DNA of 26,831 bases from Bacillota bacterium. GTDB lineage: Bacteria; Bacillota; Clostridia; Oscillospirales; Acutalibacteraceae. Below, in pieces: positions 14,629 through 22,862 of the stretch; position 1 is the stretch's first letter; each line of letters opens with the position of its first letter. The stretch covers positions 1 through 26,831 of the forward strand of contig JAEZCC010000009.1 of the NCBI GenBank assembly GCA_023412715.1, read 5' to 3'. Position numbers and translations under genes: made by a program. The notes below the pieces were generated by a model, which saw only the letters and a list, made by a program, of their open reading frames with translations, did no database searches and was not told the DNA's origin.

Positions 14629-16183
14629 CGAGGTCCTTACCATAAAAATGCTGGAAAGCATTGTCGACTGGAGCCGTTACGGAATCGGGATTGTCGCCAC
14701 GGCGACGGACGGGGCGGAGGCACTTGAGAAATACCAGTCCTTTTTCCCCGATATCATCATCACCGACATCCGGATGCCGAATCTCGACGGCATCGAGTTC
14801 ATCCGCAGGGTGCACGCCGTCAGCACGGAGTCGGAGTTCATCTTCATCAGCGCCTACGCGGATTTTAACTATGTGAAGGAAGCGATTCGGCTCGGCGGCG
14901 CCAATTACATTCTGAAGCCGATCGACGAGGTGGAGCTGGAAAAAACGCTTCAGGCCATCGTCATGAAGATCAGCGACAAGACCATAGCCAAAAGGCTGGT
15001 GGCCAAAGACGAGCAGAACAGAAAAAAGCTGCTGCTGTACGATTACATGAAGACGGGGCGCCTGGCGGACGCGGCCCGTCAGGCTTTTCTGGAATATGCG
15101 GCGTCCGGTTCCCCGTTTGTCGTGGCCAGCGTCAACCCGAACGAAGAAACCGTCAACGACTACGTGGGCCTGAACAGCTTCACGGGGGAACAGATGCACT
15201 ATCTTCTCGGCCGCATGCAGGAGGGAATCGAGCGGTCCTGTGCCTGCGTGCTCTTCAAATACGACGGTTCCGCGTGGACGGCCATTCTGTTCAGCGACTC
15301 CGTGCAGCAGGTCGTGGCCACCTGCGAATCCCTGCTTCAGTTCCTGCACGGCCAGTTCGGGATCCGGGCGCGCATCGCGTTCAGCCGGCCGGCGAGGCGG
15401 ATTCAGGAGCTTCCGGCTTTATACGGGCAGGTGTGCCAGTATGTAAAATACAGCCGGTATGTGGACCGGACCGGCATTTTCGGGTACGGCTACAACTGCA
15501 GCGAGGACGAGTTCGACAAAATCAAGCTGTCGGCGCTGACCAGCAATATGAGGGAGGCGCTGAAGCAGCGCAACAAGATCGAGATAGGCCGCATCCTGAA
15601 CTCGGTTTTCCGGATGTCGGAGAACATCAACCCGAAGTATCTGCACGACATCTACGAGTTCTGTTTCCTTACGATCCTCGGCATCCGTGAGGCCCTGCGG
15701 CCTTCGCCGGAAGCGGCGGAGCAGGGGGCGGCGCTGACCGCGACCTACGAGGACATCCTCGGGATTCCGTCGCTGCAGCAGCTGGAAAAATTCATGGTCG
15801 GCGCCGCGGCGCTTCTTTCCGCCCCGCCCAGGACCGAAAGCAGGAAATACTGCGAGCTGGTCGAAAACGGAATCGACTTCCTTGAAAAAAATTACAACCG
15901 CAACCTTTCGCTGGAGGAAATCTGCGAACATCTTTCGGTCAGCAAAAACTATTTTTGCTATCTGTTCAAACGGGACACGGGGGTCAGCCTGTGGGCCTTC
16001 CTCACGAAAATCCGGATCGTCCGGGCGCGGGCTTTTCTGGAAAACACCGACTGGAAGAATTACGAGGTCGCCTACAACGTGGGGTACGACAACCCGGGCT
16101 ATTTTAACAAGCTTTTTAAAAAATACACGGGGAAAACGCCGAGCGAGTACCGCGCCGGCAAGAGGAAGGAGCGCGGGCAATGA
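14603..16183 (+). CDS. YesN-type response regulator, AraC family
   Basis: 526 residues. The N-terminal receiver (1-120) has Asp9/Asp10 in LVDDE, phospho-acceptor Asp55 in IIITDIRMPN, and the SAYADF and Lys-Pro (YILKPID) switch blocks. A long linker/regulatory middle follows. A C-terminal AraC-type double HTH (about 415-520) reads NRNLSLEEICEHLSVSKNYF...FKRDTG and ends YNVGYDNPGYFNKLFKKYTG with TPSEYRAG. The SD GGAGGAGG precedes ATG 14603 inside the kinase gene. It is the cognate partner of the kinase and the likely activator of the transport operon at 17707. The stop overlaps the next start as ATGA. Confidence 0.93.
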   Translation: MLKAMLVDDEVLTIKMLESIVDWSRYGIGIVATATDGAEALEKYQSFFPDIIITDIRMPNLDGIEFIRRVHAVSTESEFIFISAYADFNYVKEAIRLGGANYILKPIDEVELEKTLQAIVMKISDKTIAKRLVAKDEQNRKKLLLYDYMKTGRLADAARQAFLEYAASGSPFVVASVNPNEETVNDYVGLNSFTGEQMHYLLGRMQEGIERSCACVLFKYDGSAWTAILFSDSVQQVVATCESLLQFLHGQFGIRARIAFSRPARRIQELPALYGQVCQYVKYSRYVDRTGIFGYGYNCSEDEFDKIKLSALTSNMREALKQRNKIEIGRILNSVFRMSENINPKYLHDIYEFCFLTILGIREALRPSPEAAEQGAALTATYEDILGIPSLQQLEKFMVGAAALLSAPPRTESRKYCELVENGIDFLEKNYNRNLSLEEICEHLSVSKNYFCYLFKRDTGVSLWAFLTKIRIVRARAFLENTDWKNYEVAYNVGYDNPGYFNKLFKKYTGKTPSEYRAGKRKERGQ

Positions 16184-17451
16184 AAGGCAGGCTGCTGGCC
16201 GCCCTGGCGCTGCTCTCGACCCTGGCGGGGTGCGCGTTCGGGCCGAAGCGCCCGGTCTCCGCGGGGCCGTCGGCATCCTCCGGCGCGCCCGTGACGGTCC
16301 GGATTTTTGCGTATAACAGCGAATCCGTCCGTTCGACCTATCTCGACTATCTGCGCAAACAGTTCCCGGACGTCACAATCGTCTACGACTATGTGCCGCT
16401 GGAATATTACAGCAGCGACCTGAACGCCCAATTGCTTTCCGACAGCGGGCCGGATCTGATCGAGGTCGGCGGGGAGACGCACCTGCTCGCCGATTCCGGG
16501 ATGCTGCAGGACCTGACCGGCCAGCCGTTTATCGGCCAATATGCGCCGAAGAGCCTGATTCCGTACTCGGTGAACGGGCGCGTCTACGCCACGCCGCTGC
16601 AGTCCTGGTTCGAGGGGATTTTCTATAACACGGAAATCTTCGCGCGGTACGGCCTCGCGCCGCCGGAAACCTTCGACGAGTTCATCGCGCTGCACAAAAA
16701 GCTGGCCGCCCGCGGCGTCAAGCCGCAGATCATGGGGGCGCAGTCCTGGGAGCCGATGATGAAGCAGAGCATTGCCCTTGTCAACAGCGAGTTCTATTCA
16801 AAGCCGGAGAACGCCGGGTTCGACGCGGCCTTCGACGGGGGGAAGGCCCGCCTGACCGACAGCTGGCTGCCCGCGGTGACCGAATGGTCCCGGCTGATCC
16901 GCGAAGGCTGCCTGACGCCCGACATGCTGAGCTACAGCTACGAGCAGGCGCTGGACGAGTTCGCGCGGGGAGGCGCCGCAATGTGGGAGAGCGGCCCCTG
17001 GTCCGTCGGCACCATCCTTCAGAAAAACCCGGATATCCGGCTGGGCATGTTCCCGATTCCCGGCCTGCGCAAAGGCGGCGGCTGGCTGGTCGGCGGCCCG
17101 GGGTCGGCGCTCGCCGTCAATAAAAATTCGCGCAATTTGGAGACAGTCCTGAAGCTTCTATCCGCTACGGCCTCGCCGGAAGCGCAGGAGGCGCTGCTCA
17201 GCGACAACGAGGGGATGTCCTCCGTCGTCGGCGTGCACGCGGACCTCGCCCCTATTTACAGCGGCTGCAAAGAGGCTCTGGACGCCGGGCGCATCTACGC
17301 CCCCTGGACCGCGACGTGGACTTACGGAAACCCGATTGTGGAGACATATGGCAAAGCTCTGCAGGACGTCCTCGCCGGCCAGAAGACGGTAAAGCAGGCC
17401 CTGGAGGAAGCGGATTCCCTCAACGAAAAGCTGCATCAGACCTTCCGGTAA
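16180..17451 (+). CDS. Extracellular solute-binding lipoprotein, family 1, in the two-component operon
   Basis: 423 residues. A type II signal peptide has lipobox LAGC (lipid-modified Cys18). SBP_bac_1-type blocks follow: SGPDLIEVGGETHLL, a Trp-rich hinge (LQSWFEGIFYNTEIFARYGL) and GGAAMWESGPWSVG. No permease gene adjoins it. It is translationally coupled to the response regulator (ATGA) and cut off from the transport operon by the terminator at 17472. That placement suggests a sensory partner of the kinase as much as a transporter subunit, although it could also share the downstream permeases. Confidence 0.88.
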   Translation: MKGRLLAALALLSTLAGCAFGPKRPVSAGPSASSGAPVTVRIFAYNSESVRSTYLDYLRKQFPDVTIVYDYVPLEYYSSDLNAQLLSDSGPDLIEVGGETHLLADSGMLQDLTGQPFIGQYAPKSLIPYSVNGRVYATPLQSWFEGIFYNTEIFARYGLAPPETFDEFIALHKKLAARGVKPQIMGAQSWEPMMKQSIALVNSEFYSKPENAGFDAAFDGGKARLTDSWLPAVTEWSRLIREGCLTPDMLSYSYEQALDEFARGGAAMWESGPWSVGTILQKNPDIRLGMFPIPGLRKGGGWLVGGPGSALAVNKNSRNLETVLKLLSATASPEAQEALLSDNEGMSSVVGVHADLAPIYSGCKEALDAGRIYAPWTATWTYGNPIVETYGKALQDVLAGQKTVKQALEEADSLNEKLHQTFR

Positions 17452-17471
17452 AAAACGACATGGTTTTGTTC

Positions 17472-17498
17472 CCGCGGCGAGAGCCGCGGCTTTTTTTT
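17472..17498 (+). terminator. Intrinsic terminator of the kinase-regulator-SBP operon
   Basis: CCGCGGC (17472-17478), GAGA loop, GCCGCGG (17483-17489), then C and eight T (17491-17498). Confidence 0.92.
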
Positions 17499-17505
17499 GC
17501 CCGAT

Positions 17506-17597
17506 CGTAATATTTTACCGTAATTTATTTCATATGCAGCCGGTTCTGCGGAAGGGAAAATCACCCGGGCCCCAAAATCGTAACATCGCACCATAAC
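17506..17597 (+). promoter_or_regulatory. Two pairs of 13-bp-spaced repeats, candidate AraC-type regulator sites
   Basis: CGTAAT occurs at 17506 and again 13 bp later at 17519. CGTAAC at 17579 is followed 13 bp later by CATAAC at 17592. The two pairs are 73 bp apart, close to seven helical turns, and the second ends 16 bp before the -35. This arrangement suits an activator such as the upstream regulator; the assignment is inferred. Confidence 0.45.
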
Positions 17598-17613
17598 TGC
17601 GGAAGATCGTTGA

Positions 17614-17642
17614 TTGTTCCGGTCCGTGAGGAGGCCTATACT
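17614..17642 (+). promoter_or_regulatory. Promoter of the sugar ABC transporter operon
   Basis: TTGTTC (17614-17619), 17-bp spacer, TATACT (17637-17642). The -35 is imperfect, as expected for an activated promoter. The SD AGGAGG precedes the ATG at 17707. Confidence 0.6.
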
Positions 17643-17706
17643 GAATCCGTTCGGCAGATTAAATAAAATAGATATCGATAAATTGATTATTTAGGAGGCA
17701 TTCAAC

Positions 17707-19035
17707 ATGAAAAAGCGCATTTCTTCCCTGCTGCTGGCTATGGCCTGCGCGGCATCCATGCTTCTGCTCCCGGCCTGCTCGGGAGCCTCCGGGGCTTCTT
17801 CCGCCGCCCCGGCGTCCCAGCAAAGCAGCAGCGCCGCCGGCGAAGGCTCCGCATCCAAAGCGGCCGACGACAGCCTGAGCGGCGAAATCACCTTCGCCTT
17901 CTGGGACGCCAACCAGCAGGACGGCATGCAGGCGCTGATCGACGCTTACACCGCCAAACACCCGAACGTCAAGATCAAAGTCAGCGTCACGCCGTGGGAC
18001 CAGTACTGGCAGGTGTTGGGCGCCGCCGCGGAAGGCGGCATGCCGGACGTCTTCTGGATGCACTCCAACAATTTCGTGGACTATGCGAAGAAGGGCATCC
18101 TGATGGACTGCACCGACCTTTATGACAAGTCCAACTTCCCGGAGGGCCTCAGCCAGGTCTTCCAGTGGGAAGGCAAACAGCTGGGCGTCCCGAAGGATTT
18201 CGACACCATCGGCCTTGTTTACAATAAGGCCCTGTTCGACAAGGCCGGGCTCGCTTACCCCGACGACACCTGGGACTGGAACACCCTGCTGGAAAACGCC
18301 AAGAAGCTCACGAAAGACGGCGTGTACGGTTTCGCCGCGCCGGGCAACGAAGATCAGAGCGGTTATCTGATCCCGATTTACCAGGCGGGCGGCTATACCG
18401 TGAAAATGGGAGAGAAAAAATCGGGATATACCGATCCCAAGAGCATCCAGGGAATGCAGTTCTGGATCGATCTTCAGACAAAATACAAGGTTTCCCCCAC
18501 GCAGAAACAGCTGACGGAAATGAGCCAGCACGACTATTTCAAGAGCGGGAAGGCCGCGATGGTGTTTCTGGGCAGCTGGGAAATCAAGGGCTACATCGAG
18601 GCGATGAAAGAGCTGGGCCAGGAGTTTGACATAGCCGTGCTGCCGAAGGGGCCGACGGGAAAACGCGTCACCATTTACAACGGCCTGACCTATGCCGGTT
18701 ATAAGGAGACGAAGCAGCCGGAGATCGTCAGGAGCTTCCTTACCTTCCTGGGGACCAAGGAGGCCGCCGAGGTCATGGGCAAGTCCGGCGCGGCAATCCC
18801 GGCGTTCAACGGCACGCAGGACAGCTGGTACAACAACTTCCCGGGGCATAACGTCAAAGCCTATCCCGACATGATCAGCTACGGCGTGCAGTACCCGTTC
18901 TCCGTCACGAAAGCCGAATGGGGCGACGAGGAAAAGTCGCTGATCGCGGAGCTCTACACGCAGAAGAACCCAGACGTGCCGGCGCAGATGGCAAAGATCC
19001 AGAAGGTTGTGGACTCTTACCTCGCCAAGGAATAA
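17707..19035 (+). CDS. Sugar ABC transporter substrate-binding lipoprotein
   Basis: 442 residues. Signal peptide with lipobox LPAC (Cys24), then a Ser/Ala-rich linker to about residue 55. The SBP_bac_1 fold follows: GEITFAFWDANQQDGMQALI, TPWDQYWQVLGAAAEGGMPD with VFWMHSN, GVPKDFDTIGLVYNKALFDK, and AAMVFLGSWEIKGY. This is the MalE/UgpB-type oligosaccharide binder of a CUT1 transporter. It is followed by a hairpin (19074-19109) and the two permeases. No ATPase gene is present, so a shared MsmK-type ATPase is presumably encoded elsewhere. Confidence 0.93.
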   Translation: MKKRISSLLLAMACAASMLLLPACSGASGASSAAPASQQSSSAAGEGSASKAADDSLSGEITFAFWDANQQDGMQALIDAYTAKHPNVKIKVSVTPWDQYWQVLGAAAEGGMPDVFWMHSNNFVDYAKKGILMDCTDLYDKSNFPEGLSQVFQWEGKQLGVPKDFDTIGLVYNKALFDKAGLAYPDDTWDWNTLLENAKKLTKDGVYGFAAPGNEDQSGYLIPIYQAGGYTVKMGEKKSGYTDPKSIQGMQFWIDLQTKYKVSPTQKQLTEMSQHDYFKSGKAAMVFLGSWEIKGYIEAMKELGQEFDIAVLPKGPTGKRVTIYNGLTYAGYKETKQPEIVRSFLTFLGTKEAAEVMGKSGAAIPAFNGTQDSWYNNFPGHNVKAYPDMISYGVQYPFSVTKAEWGDEEKSLIAELYTQKNPDVPAQMAKIQKVVDSYLAKE

Positions 19036-19073
19036 CGGCGGATGTCCGCAGGCAGTTTTCCCTCATCCGAAAA

Positions 19074-19109
19074 GAGCAGGGCGCGGGATCGCTTTCCCGT
19101 GCCCTGCTC
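19074..19109 (+). other. 14-bp hairpin between SBP and permease genes
   Basis: GAGCAGGGCGCGGG (19074-19087) pairs with CCCGTGCCCTGCTC (19096-19109) with a single G-U pair and an 8-nt loop. No T-run follows. It probably stabilises the SBP message or limits read-through, so the SBP can be made in excess of the permeases. Confidence 0.65.
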
Positions 19110-19129
19110 CGGAAAGGATATGAAAATCC

Positions 19130-20035
19130 ATGAAGCAGAAGATATCGCACCGGCAGGGCGGCCGCCCCCGCTCGGAATGGGCCTGGGCGTACGCCTTTAT
19201 CGCGCCGACCATTCTCGGCCTTGTCGTGCTCAATATCATCCCGTTCTTTCAAAGCGTCTGGCTGTCCATGCAGGATAAATACACCGGGACCCCCACAATT
19301 GGCAACTACGTCAGAATGTTCACCGAAGACGGGCTTTTCTGGCGTTCCAACCTCAACACGCTTCTGTTTACCCTGCTGACGGTCCCGGTCGGCGTCCTTC
19401 TTTCCCTGCTCTTCGCATCGCTGCTGAACCGCAGCGTTAAGGGGCGGAACCTTTACCGCGGCATCTTCTTCCTCCCGCTGGTCTGTGCCCCCGCGGCCGT
19501 CGCCATGGTTTGGAAATGGGTGGTGTTCAACTCCCAGAGCGGTTTTCTGAACTATCTGCTCAGCCGGATCGGCATCACCGGCCCGGAGTGGATCTCCGAC
19601 CCGAACGCGGTCATGTTTTCCATCGCCATCGTCGCGGTCTGGAGCTCGGTCGGGTACGATCTGGTCCTGCTGCTGGCGGGGATGCAGAGCATCCCGAGGG
19701 TTTACTACGAGGCCGCGACGATGGACGGCGTGAGCCCGATGCAGCAGTTCCGGTACATCACGGTGCCTCTCGTCTCGCCGACCCTGTTTTTCGTCGTCGT
19801 CATGCGCACCATGAATGCCCTGCGCCAGTTCGACCTGAGCTTCATGTTCGCCAAGGACACCGACCCGACCTTTCCGGCGGCCCAGACGCTCATCTATCTG
19901 TTCTACCGGGAGACCTATGTGAAGCTGAACCCGAATTACGGCTCCGCAATCGTCGTCTGGACCATGATCCTGATCCTCGCCCTGACCGTGCTGCAGTTCC
20001 GCGGCGAGAAAAAATGGGTCCATTACGACAGCTGA
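19130..20035 (+). CDS. Sugar ABC transporter permease, MalF-like
   Basis: 301 residues with about six membrane segments, beginning WAWAYAFIAPTILGLVVLN after a short basic N-terminus. The BPD_transp_1 EAA loop is YYEAATMDGVSPMQQFRYIT followed by VPLVSP, contacting the ATPase. LPLVCAPAAVAMVWKWVV and an extracellular GPEWISDP loop are typical of the MalF-type partner. ATG 19130 is preceded by GGAAAGGA about 11 nt away; an ATG at 19121 is out of frame. It forms a heterodimer channel with the next gene product. Confidence 0.92.
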   Translation: MKQKISHRQGGRPRSEWAWAYAFIAPTILGLVVLNIIPFFQSVWLSMQDKYTGTPTIGNYVRMFTEDGLFWRSNLNTLLFTLLTVPVGVLLSLLFASLLNRSVKGRNLYRGIFFLPLVCAPAAVAMVWKWVVFNSQSGFLNYLLSRIGITGPEWISDPNAVMFSIAIVAVWSSVGYDLVLLLAGMQSIPRVYYEAATMDGVSPMQQFRYITVPLVSPTLFFVVVMRTMNALRQFDLSFMFAKDTDPTFPAAQTLIYLFYRETYVKLNPNYGSAIVVWTMILILALTVLQFRGEKKWVHYDS

Positions 20036-20050
20036 GGGAGGAGGGCCACA

Positions 20051-20950
20051 ATGCCGAGTCAAACCGCATGCGTACATACGCGCAAAAAGCTGAACAAGGG
20101 GAATCTGGCCGCCCACTGCGTCCTGATCCTTGCAAGCGTTCTTATGATTCTTCCTTTTGTCTGGATGGTGCTGACCTCTTTCAAGACGTTTGGGGAATCG
20201 ATCCGGATTCCGCCCCTGTTTTTCCCCGAAAGCATCCCGGGCAGGGTCTTTTCCGGGGAGAAGGGGTTCGGCTACCTGTTTACCAATTATCAGTTCGTGC
20301 TGGAGAAGGTGGACTATTTCGGGCAGCTGTACTGGAACACCTTCGCGATGATCGCGGGGCGCATCGTCCTTGCGGTTTTTACCAGCTCGCTGGCAGCCTA
20401 CGCCTTTGCCAAGCTGAATTTTCCGCTCAAAAAATTTTTCTTTTCCGTCGTTCTGGTGCAGCTGATGATGCCGAACCAGATCTTCATTGTGCCGCAGTTC
20501 AAAATGGCGGTTGCCCTCGGCATCAACAACTCGGTCGCCGGGCTGCTGTTCCCGGGCCTGGTCAGCGCGTTCGGCACTTTTTTCATGAGGCAGTTCTACA
20601 TGGGCCTGCCGAACGAGCTGTCGGAATCCGCCACGCTGGACGGCTGCAACCACTGGCAGATCTTCACGCGCGTTCTGTTCCCGCTGACAAAGACGCCAAT
20701 CATGGCGCTTTCCATCTTCACGGCGGTGTTCGCCTGGTCCGACCTGATGTGGCCCCTGATTGTGAACCCGGACAACCGTCAGGCGACGCTGGCCTCAGCC
20801 CTGTCGAAAATCCAGCTGATGAGCCTGGTGTTCAAGACGCCGCATCTGATGGCGGTCTCCGTGCTCGCCATGATCCCGATGGTTGTTCTGTACCTCGTTT
20901 TCCAGAAGCAGTTTGTGGAGGGAATCGCCATAACCGGGCTGAAAGCCTGA
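20051..20950 (+). CDS. Sugar ABC transporter permease, MalG-like
   Basis: 299 residues with six membrane segments. The N-terminal FVWMVLTSFKTFGES and an EAA loop ESATLDGCNHWQIFTRVLFP with LTKTP identify the MalG-type CUT1 subunit. MMPNQIFIVPQFKM and the C-terminal FVEGIAITGLKA are family hallmarks. Start ATG 20051 has GGAGGAGGG 7 nt upstream. It lies 15 bp after the MalF-like gene and 8 bp before the glycosidase, so all are one operon. Confidence 0.93.
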   Translation: MPSQTACVHTRKKLNKGNLAAHCVLILASVLMILPFVWMVLTSFKTFGESIRIPPLFFPESIPGRVFSGEKGFGYLFTNYQFVLEKVDYFGQLYWNTFAMIAGRIVLAVFTSSLAAYAFAKLNFPLKKFFFSVVLVQLMMPNQIFIVPQFKMAVALGINNSVAGLLFPGLVSAFGTFFMRQFYMGLPNELSESATLDGCNHWQIFTRVLFPLTKTPIMALSIFTAVFAWSDLMWPLIVNPDNRQATLASALSKIQLMSLVFKTPHLMAVSVLAMIPMVVLYLVFQKQFVEGIAITGLKA

Positions 20951-20958
20951 AGGGAGAA

Positions 20959-22680
20959 ATGATTTTGGACTGCATCGATTTTGCAAGCATCGACATCAAA
21001 GGCGATCTGGCCGTGCGTTCCGGCCGCAATTTTGCCCGGCTCGAAGGGAAATGGTACCGGCCGGAGGAGGTGTTCCACGCGGATGCGCACGGCTGGCCCG
21101 CGGACTGGGAAGGGCGCCTGCTGCTCGCGCTCACGCTGCTGGAACAGAGTACGCACAGGGTGAGCGCCTACCGGGAGGAGATCCTTTCGCTGATCCCGGA
21201 GCATCTGAACGAAAGAGGATATTTCGGCCCCATTTTGCCGCCGGGCGTCTTCGACGAGCAGCATTTCGGCGGGCACAGCTGGATGCTGCGCGCCCTGACG
21301 GAGTCCTACCGCTATCAGAAGGATCCCGCCGTCCTTCCCCTTCTGGAGAGGATGGTGCAAAACTTTCTGCTGCCGGCCGGCGGCGCCTTTGCCCGGTACC
21401 CGATTGACCCCGCGACCCGTTTTCAGGAACAGGACGTCTGGCGCCTCTCCAAACTGCAGACAAAGACCAGGCATCACGCCGAAACCTCCGACGCCGGATG
21501 CGTCTTTATCATGATCGACGGCGCCACGGCGGCCTACGGCGTGCTGCGTTGGCCCCGGCTGCGGGAAGTCATCGAGGAGATGATCGCCCGCTTTATGGAG
21601 ATGGACCTCGAGGCCCTTCAGATTCAGACGCACGCGACGCTGAGCGCCACCCGCGGCATCCTGCGCTTTTACGAACAGACCGGGGAGAAGCGGTTCCTCG
21701 ACATGGCCGTCCGGCGCTACGGGCTTTACCGGGAAAAGGCGTGGACGGAGGCCTACGGAAATTACAACTGGTTTGGAGCGCCGCGCTGGACGGAGCCGTG
21801 CGCCATTATCGATTCGTTTATGGCCGCCGTGCAGCTCTGGAAGCACACCGGGAACGTCTCTTATCTGAACGACGCCCACCTGATTTATTATAACGCGCTG
21901 TCGCACGGCAACCGGATCAACGGCTCCTTCGGCACCGACCGCTGCTGCGGGGCGCGGTCTTCGGAGGAGCCCATTTTCCTTTCGCCGGTGAACTACGAGA
22001 CCTACTGGTGCTGCAGCATGCGGGGCGGGGAAGGCTTTTCCAGCGCCATTGCGTACAATTTTTTTCTGGAAGGAAACACGGTGTTCGTCCCGTTTTACAA
22101 TTCCTGCACGGCGCGCCTGACGCTTCCGGGCGGAAGGCTGGTTTTGAAAGAAAGCACCAGGTATCCCTTCGACGGCCTTGTGCGCTTTACGGCGGCCGAG
22201 TCCTCCTGCGGCCCGGCCTCCCTTCGGCTGTTCGTCCCGGCGTGGAGCGGGGCCGTCTCCCTTACGGTCAACGGGGAACCGCTCGCGCGGAAGCCGGAGA
22301 ACGGTTTTCTCACCGTGGACCGGGCGTTCCGGTCCGGCGATGTTCTTGAGATGGACCTCGGCCTCGGCCTGCGCGCGGAGGAGGCCGATTTTAAAAACAG
22401 CATAAAGGGCTACCACAAATTTTTCTACGGGCCGATGCTGCTCGGCCGCAAAGCGAAGGCGGAGACGGACTCGCTGGACGGCAACCGGTTTGAAAATTAC
22501 GCGGAGAGCCGTTACAGGTCCTCTGAAATCGTCCCGATTCCGAAAGACGCGCGTTTCGACCGCCTGGGGGAGCACGAGTTCCGCGTGCGGGGCAGCGACA
22601 TCGTCCTTTCCTCCCTGTGCAGCGTCCGCGACATGACCCGGGAGGACACCATCCGCCAGATGCTGTTCGCGGAAAAATAA
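20959..22680 (+). CDS. GH127-like (DUF1680) glycoside hydrolase, possible beta-L-arabinofuranosidase
   Basis: 573 residues, intracellular (no signal peptide). An (alpha/alpha)6 catalytic region holds FGGHSWMLRALTESYRY and TEPCAIIDSFMAA. A Cys-Cys pair follows in YETYWCCSMRGGEG, then a beta-rich C-terminal part (about 370-570). In GH127 enzymes a zinc site is made by Glu-x-Cys and a Cys-Cys pair, one Cys being the nucleophile. Glu279, Cys281, Cys351 and Cys352 fit that plan. The usual CCPPN context is replaced by CCSMRGG, so this is a divergent branch and the substrate is uncertain. ATG 20959 lies only 2 nt from AGGGAG; TTG 20965 is better spaced and may be the real start. Confidence 0.75.
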   Translation: MILDCIDFASIDIKGDLAVRSGRNFARLEGKWYRPEEVFHADAHGWPADWEGRLLLALTLLEQSTHRVSAYREEILSLIPEHLNERGYFGPILPPGVFDEQHFGGHSWMLRALTESYRYQKDPAVLPLLERMVQNFLLPAGGAFARYPIDPATRFQEQDVWRLSKLQTKTRHHAETSDAGCVFIMIDGATAAYGVLRWPRLREVIEEMIARFMEMDLEALQIQTHATLSATRGILRFYEQTGEKRFLDMAVRRYGLYREKAWTEAYGNYNWFGAPRWTEPCAIIDSFMAAVQLWKHTGNVSYLNDAHLIYYNALSHGNRINGSFGTDRCCGARSSEEPIFLSPVNYETYWCCSMRGGEGFSSAIAYNFFLEGNTVFVPFYNSCTARLTLPGGRLVLKESTRYPFDGLVRFTAAESSCGPASLRLFVPAWSGAVSLTVNGEPLARKPENGFLTVDRAFRSGDVLEMDLGLGLRAEEADFKNSIKGYHKFFYGPMLLGRKAKAETDSLDGNRFENYAESRYRSSEIVPIPKDARFDRLGEHEFRVRGSDIVLSSLCSVRDMTREDTIRQMLFAEK

Positions 22681-22719
22681 AACGCCGGTACCGACGCGAT
22701 GGATATGCAGAGAAAATCA

Positions 22720-22748
22720 TTTTATATTCCCGCGGTTTCTGGTACAAT
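22720..22748 (+). promoter_or_regulatory. Possible promoter for the GH36 gene
   Basis: TACAAT (22743-22748) with an upstream TGG gives an extended -10. TTTTAT (22720-22725) is a weak -35 at 17 bp. A leader hairpin AGGCGC (22755-22760) / GCGCCT (22783-22788) follows. Confidence 0.45.
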
Positions 22749-22862
22749 GGGAACAGGCGCTCAGGTTGAGAACACGGGAATCGCGCCTCACGATCGCCAA
22801 CAATTCAGGAGGGAGCCTATGGCCGCGCGCTCTCAGAGAATGCGGCGGCCGGACAGAAAGCT

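Noticed and set aside
18905..22575. Long minus-strand frames opposite the permeases and GH127 gene
   Set aside because: Low-complexity, charged translations without domains; codon-bias artefacts of the plus-strand genes.
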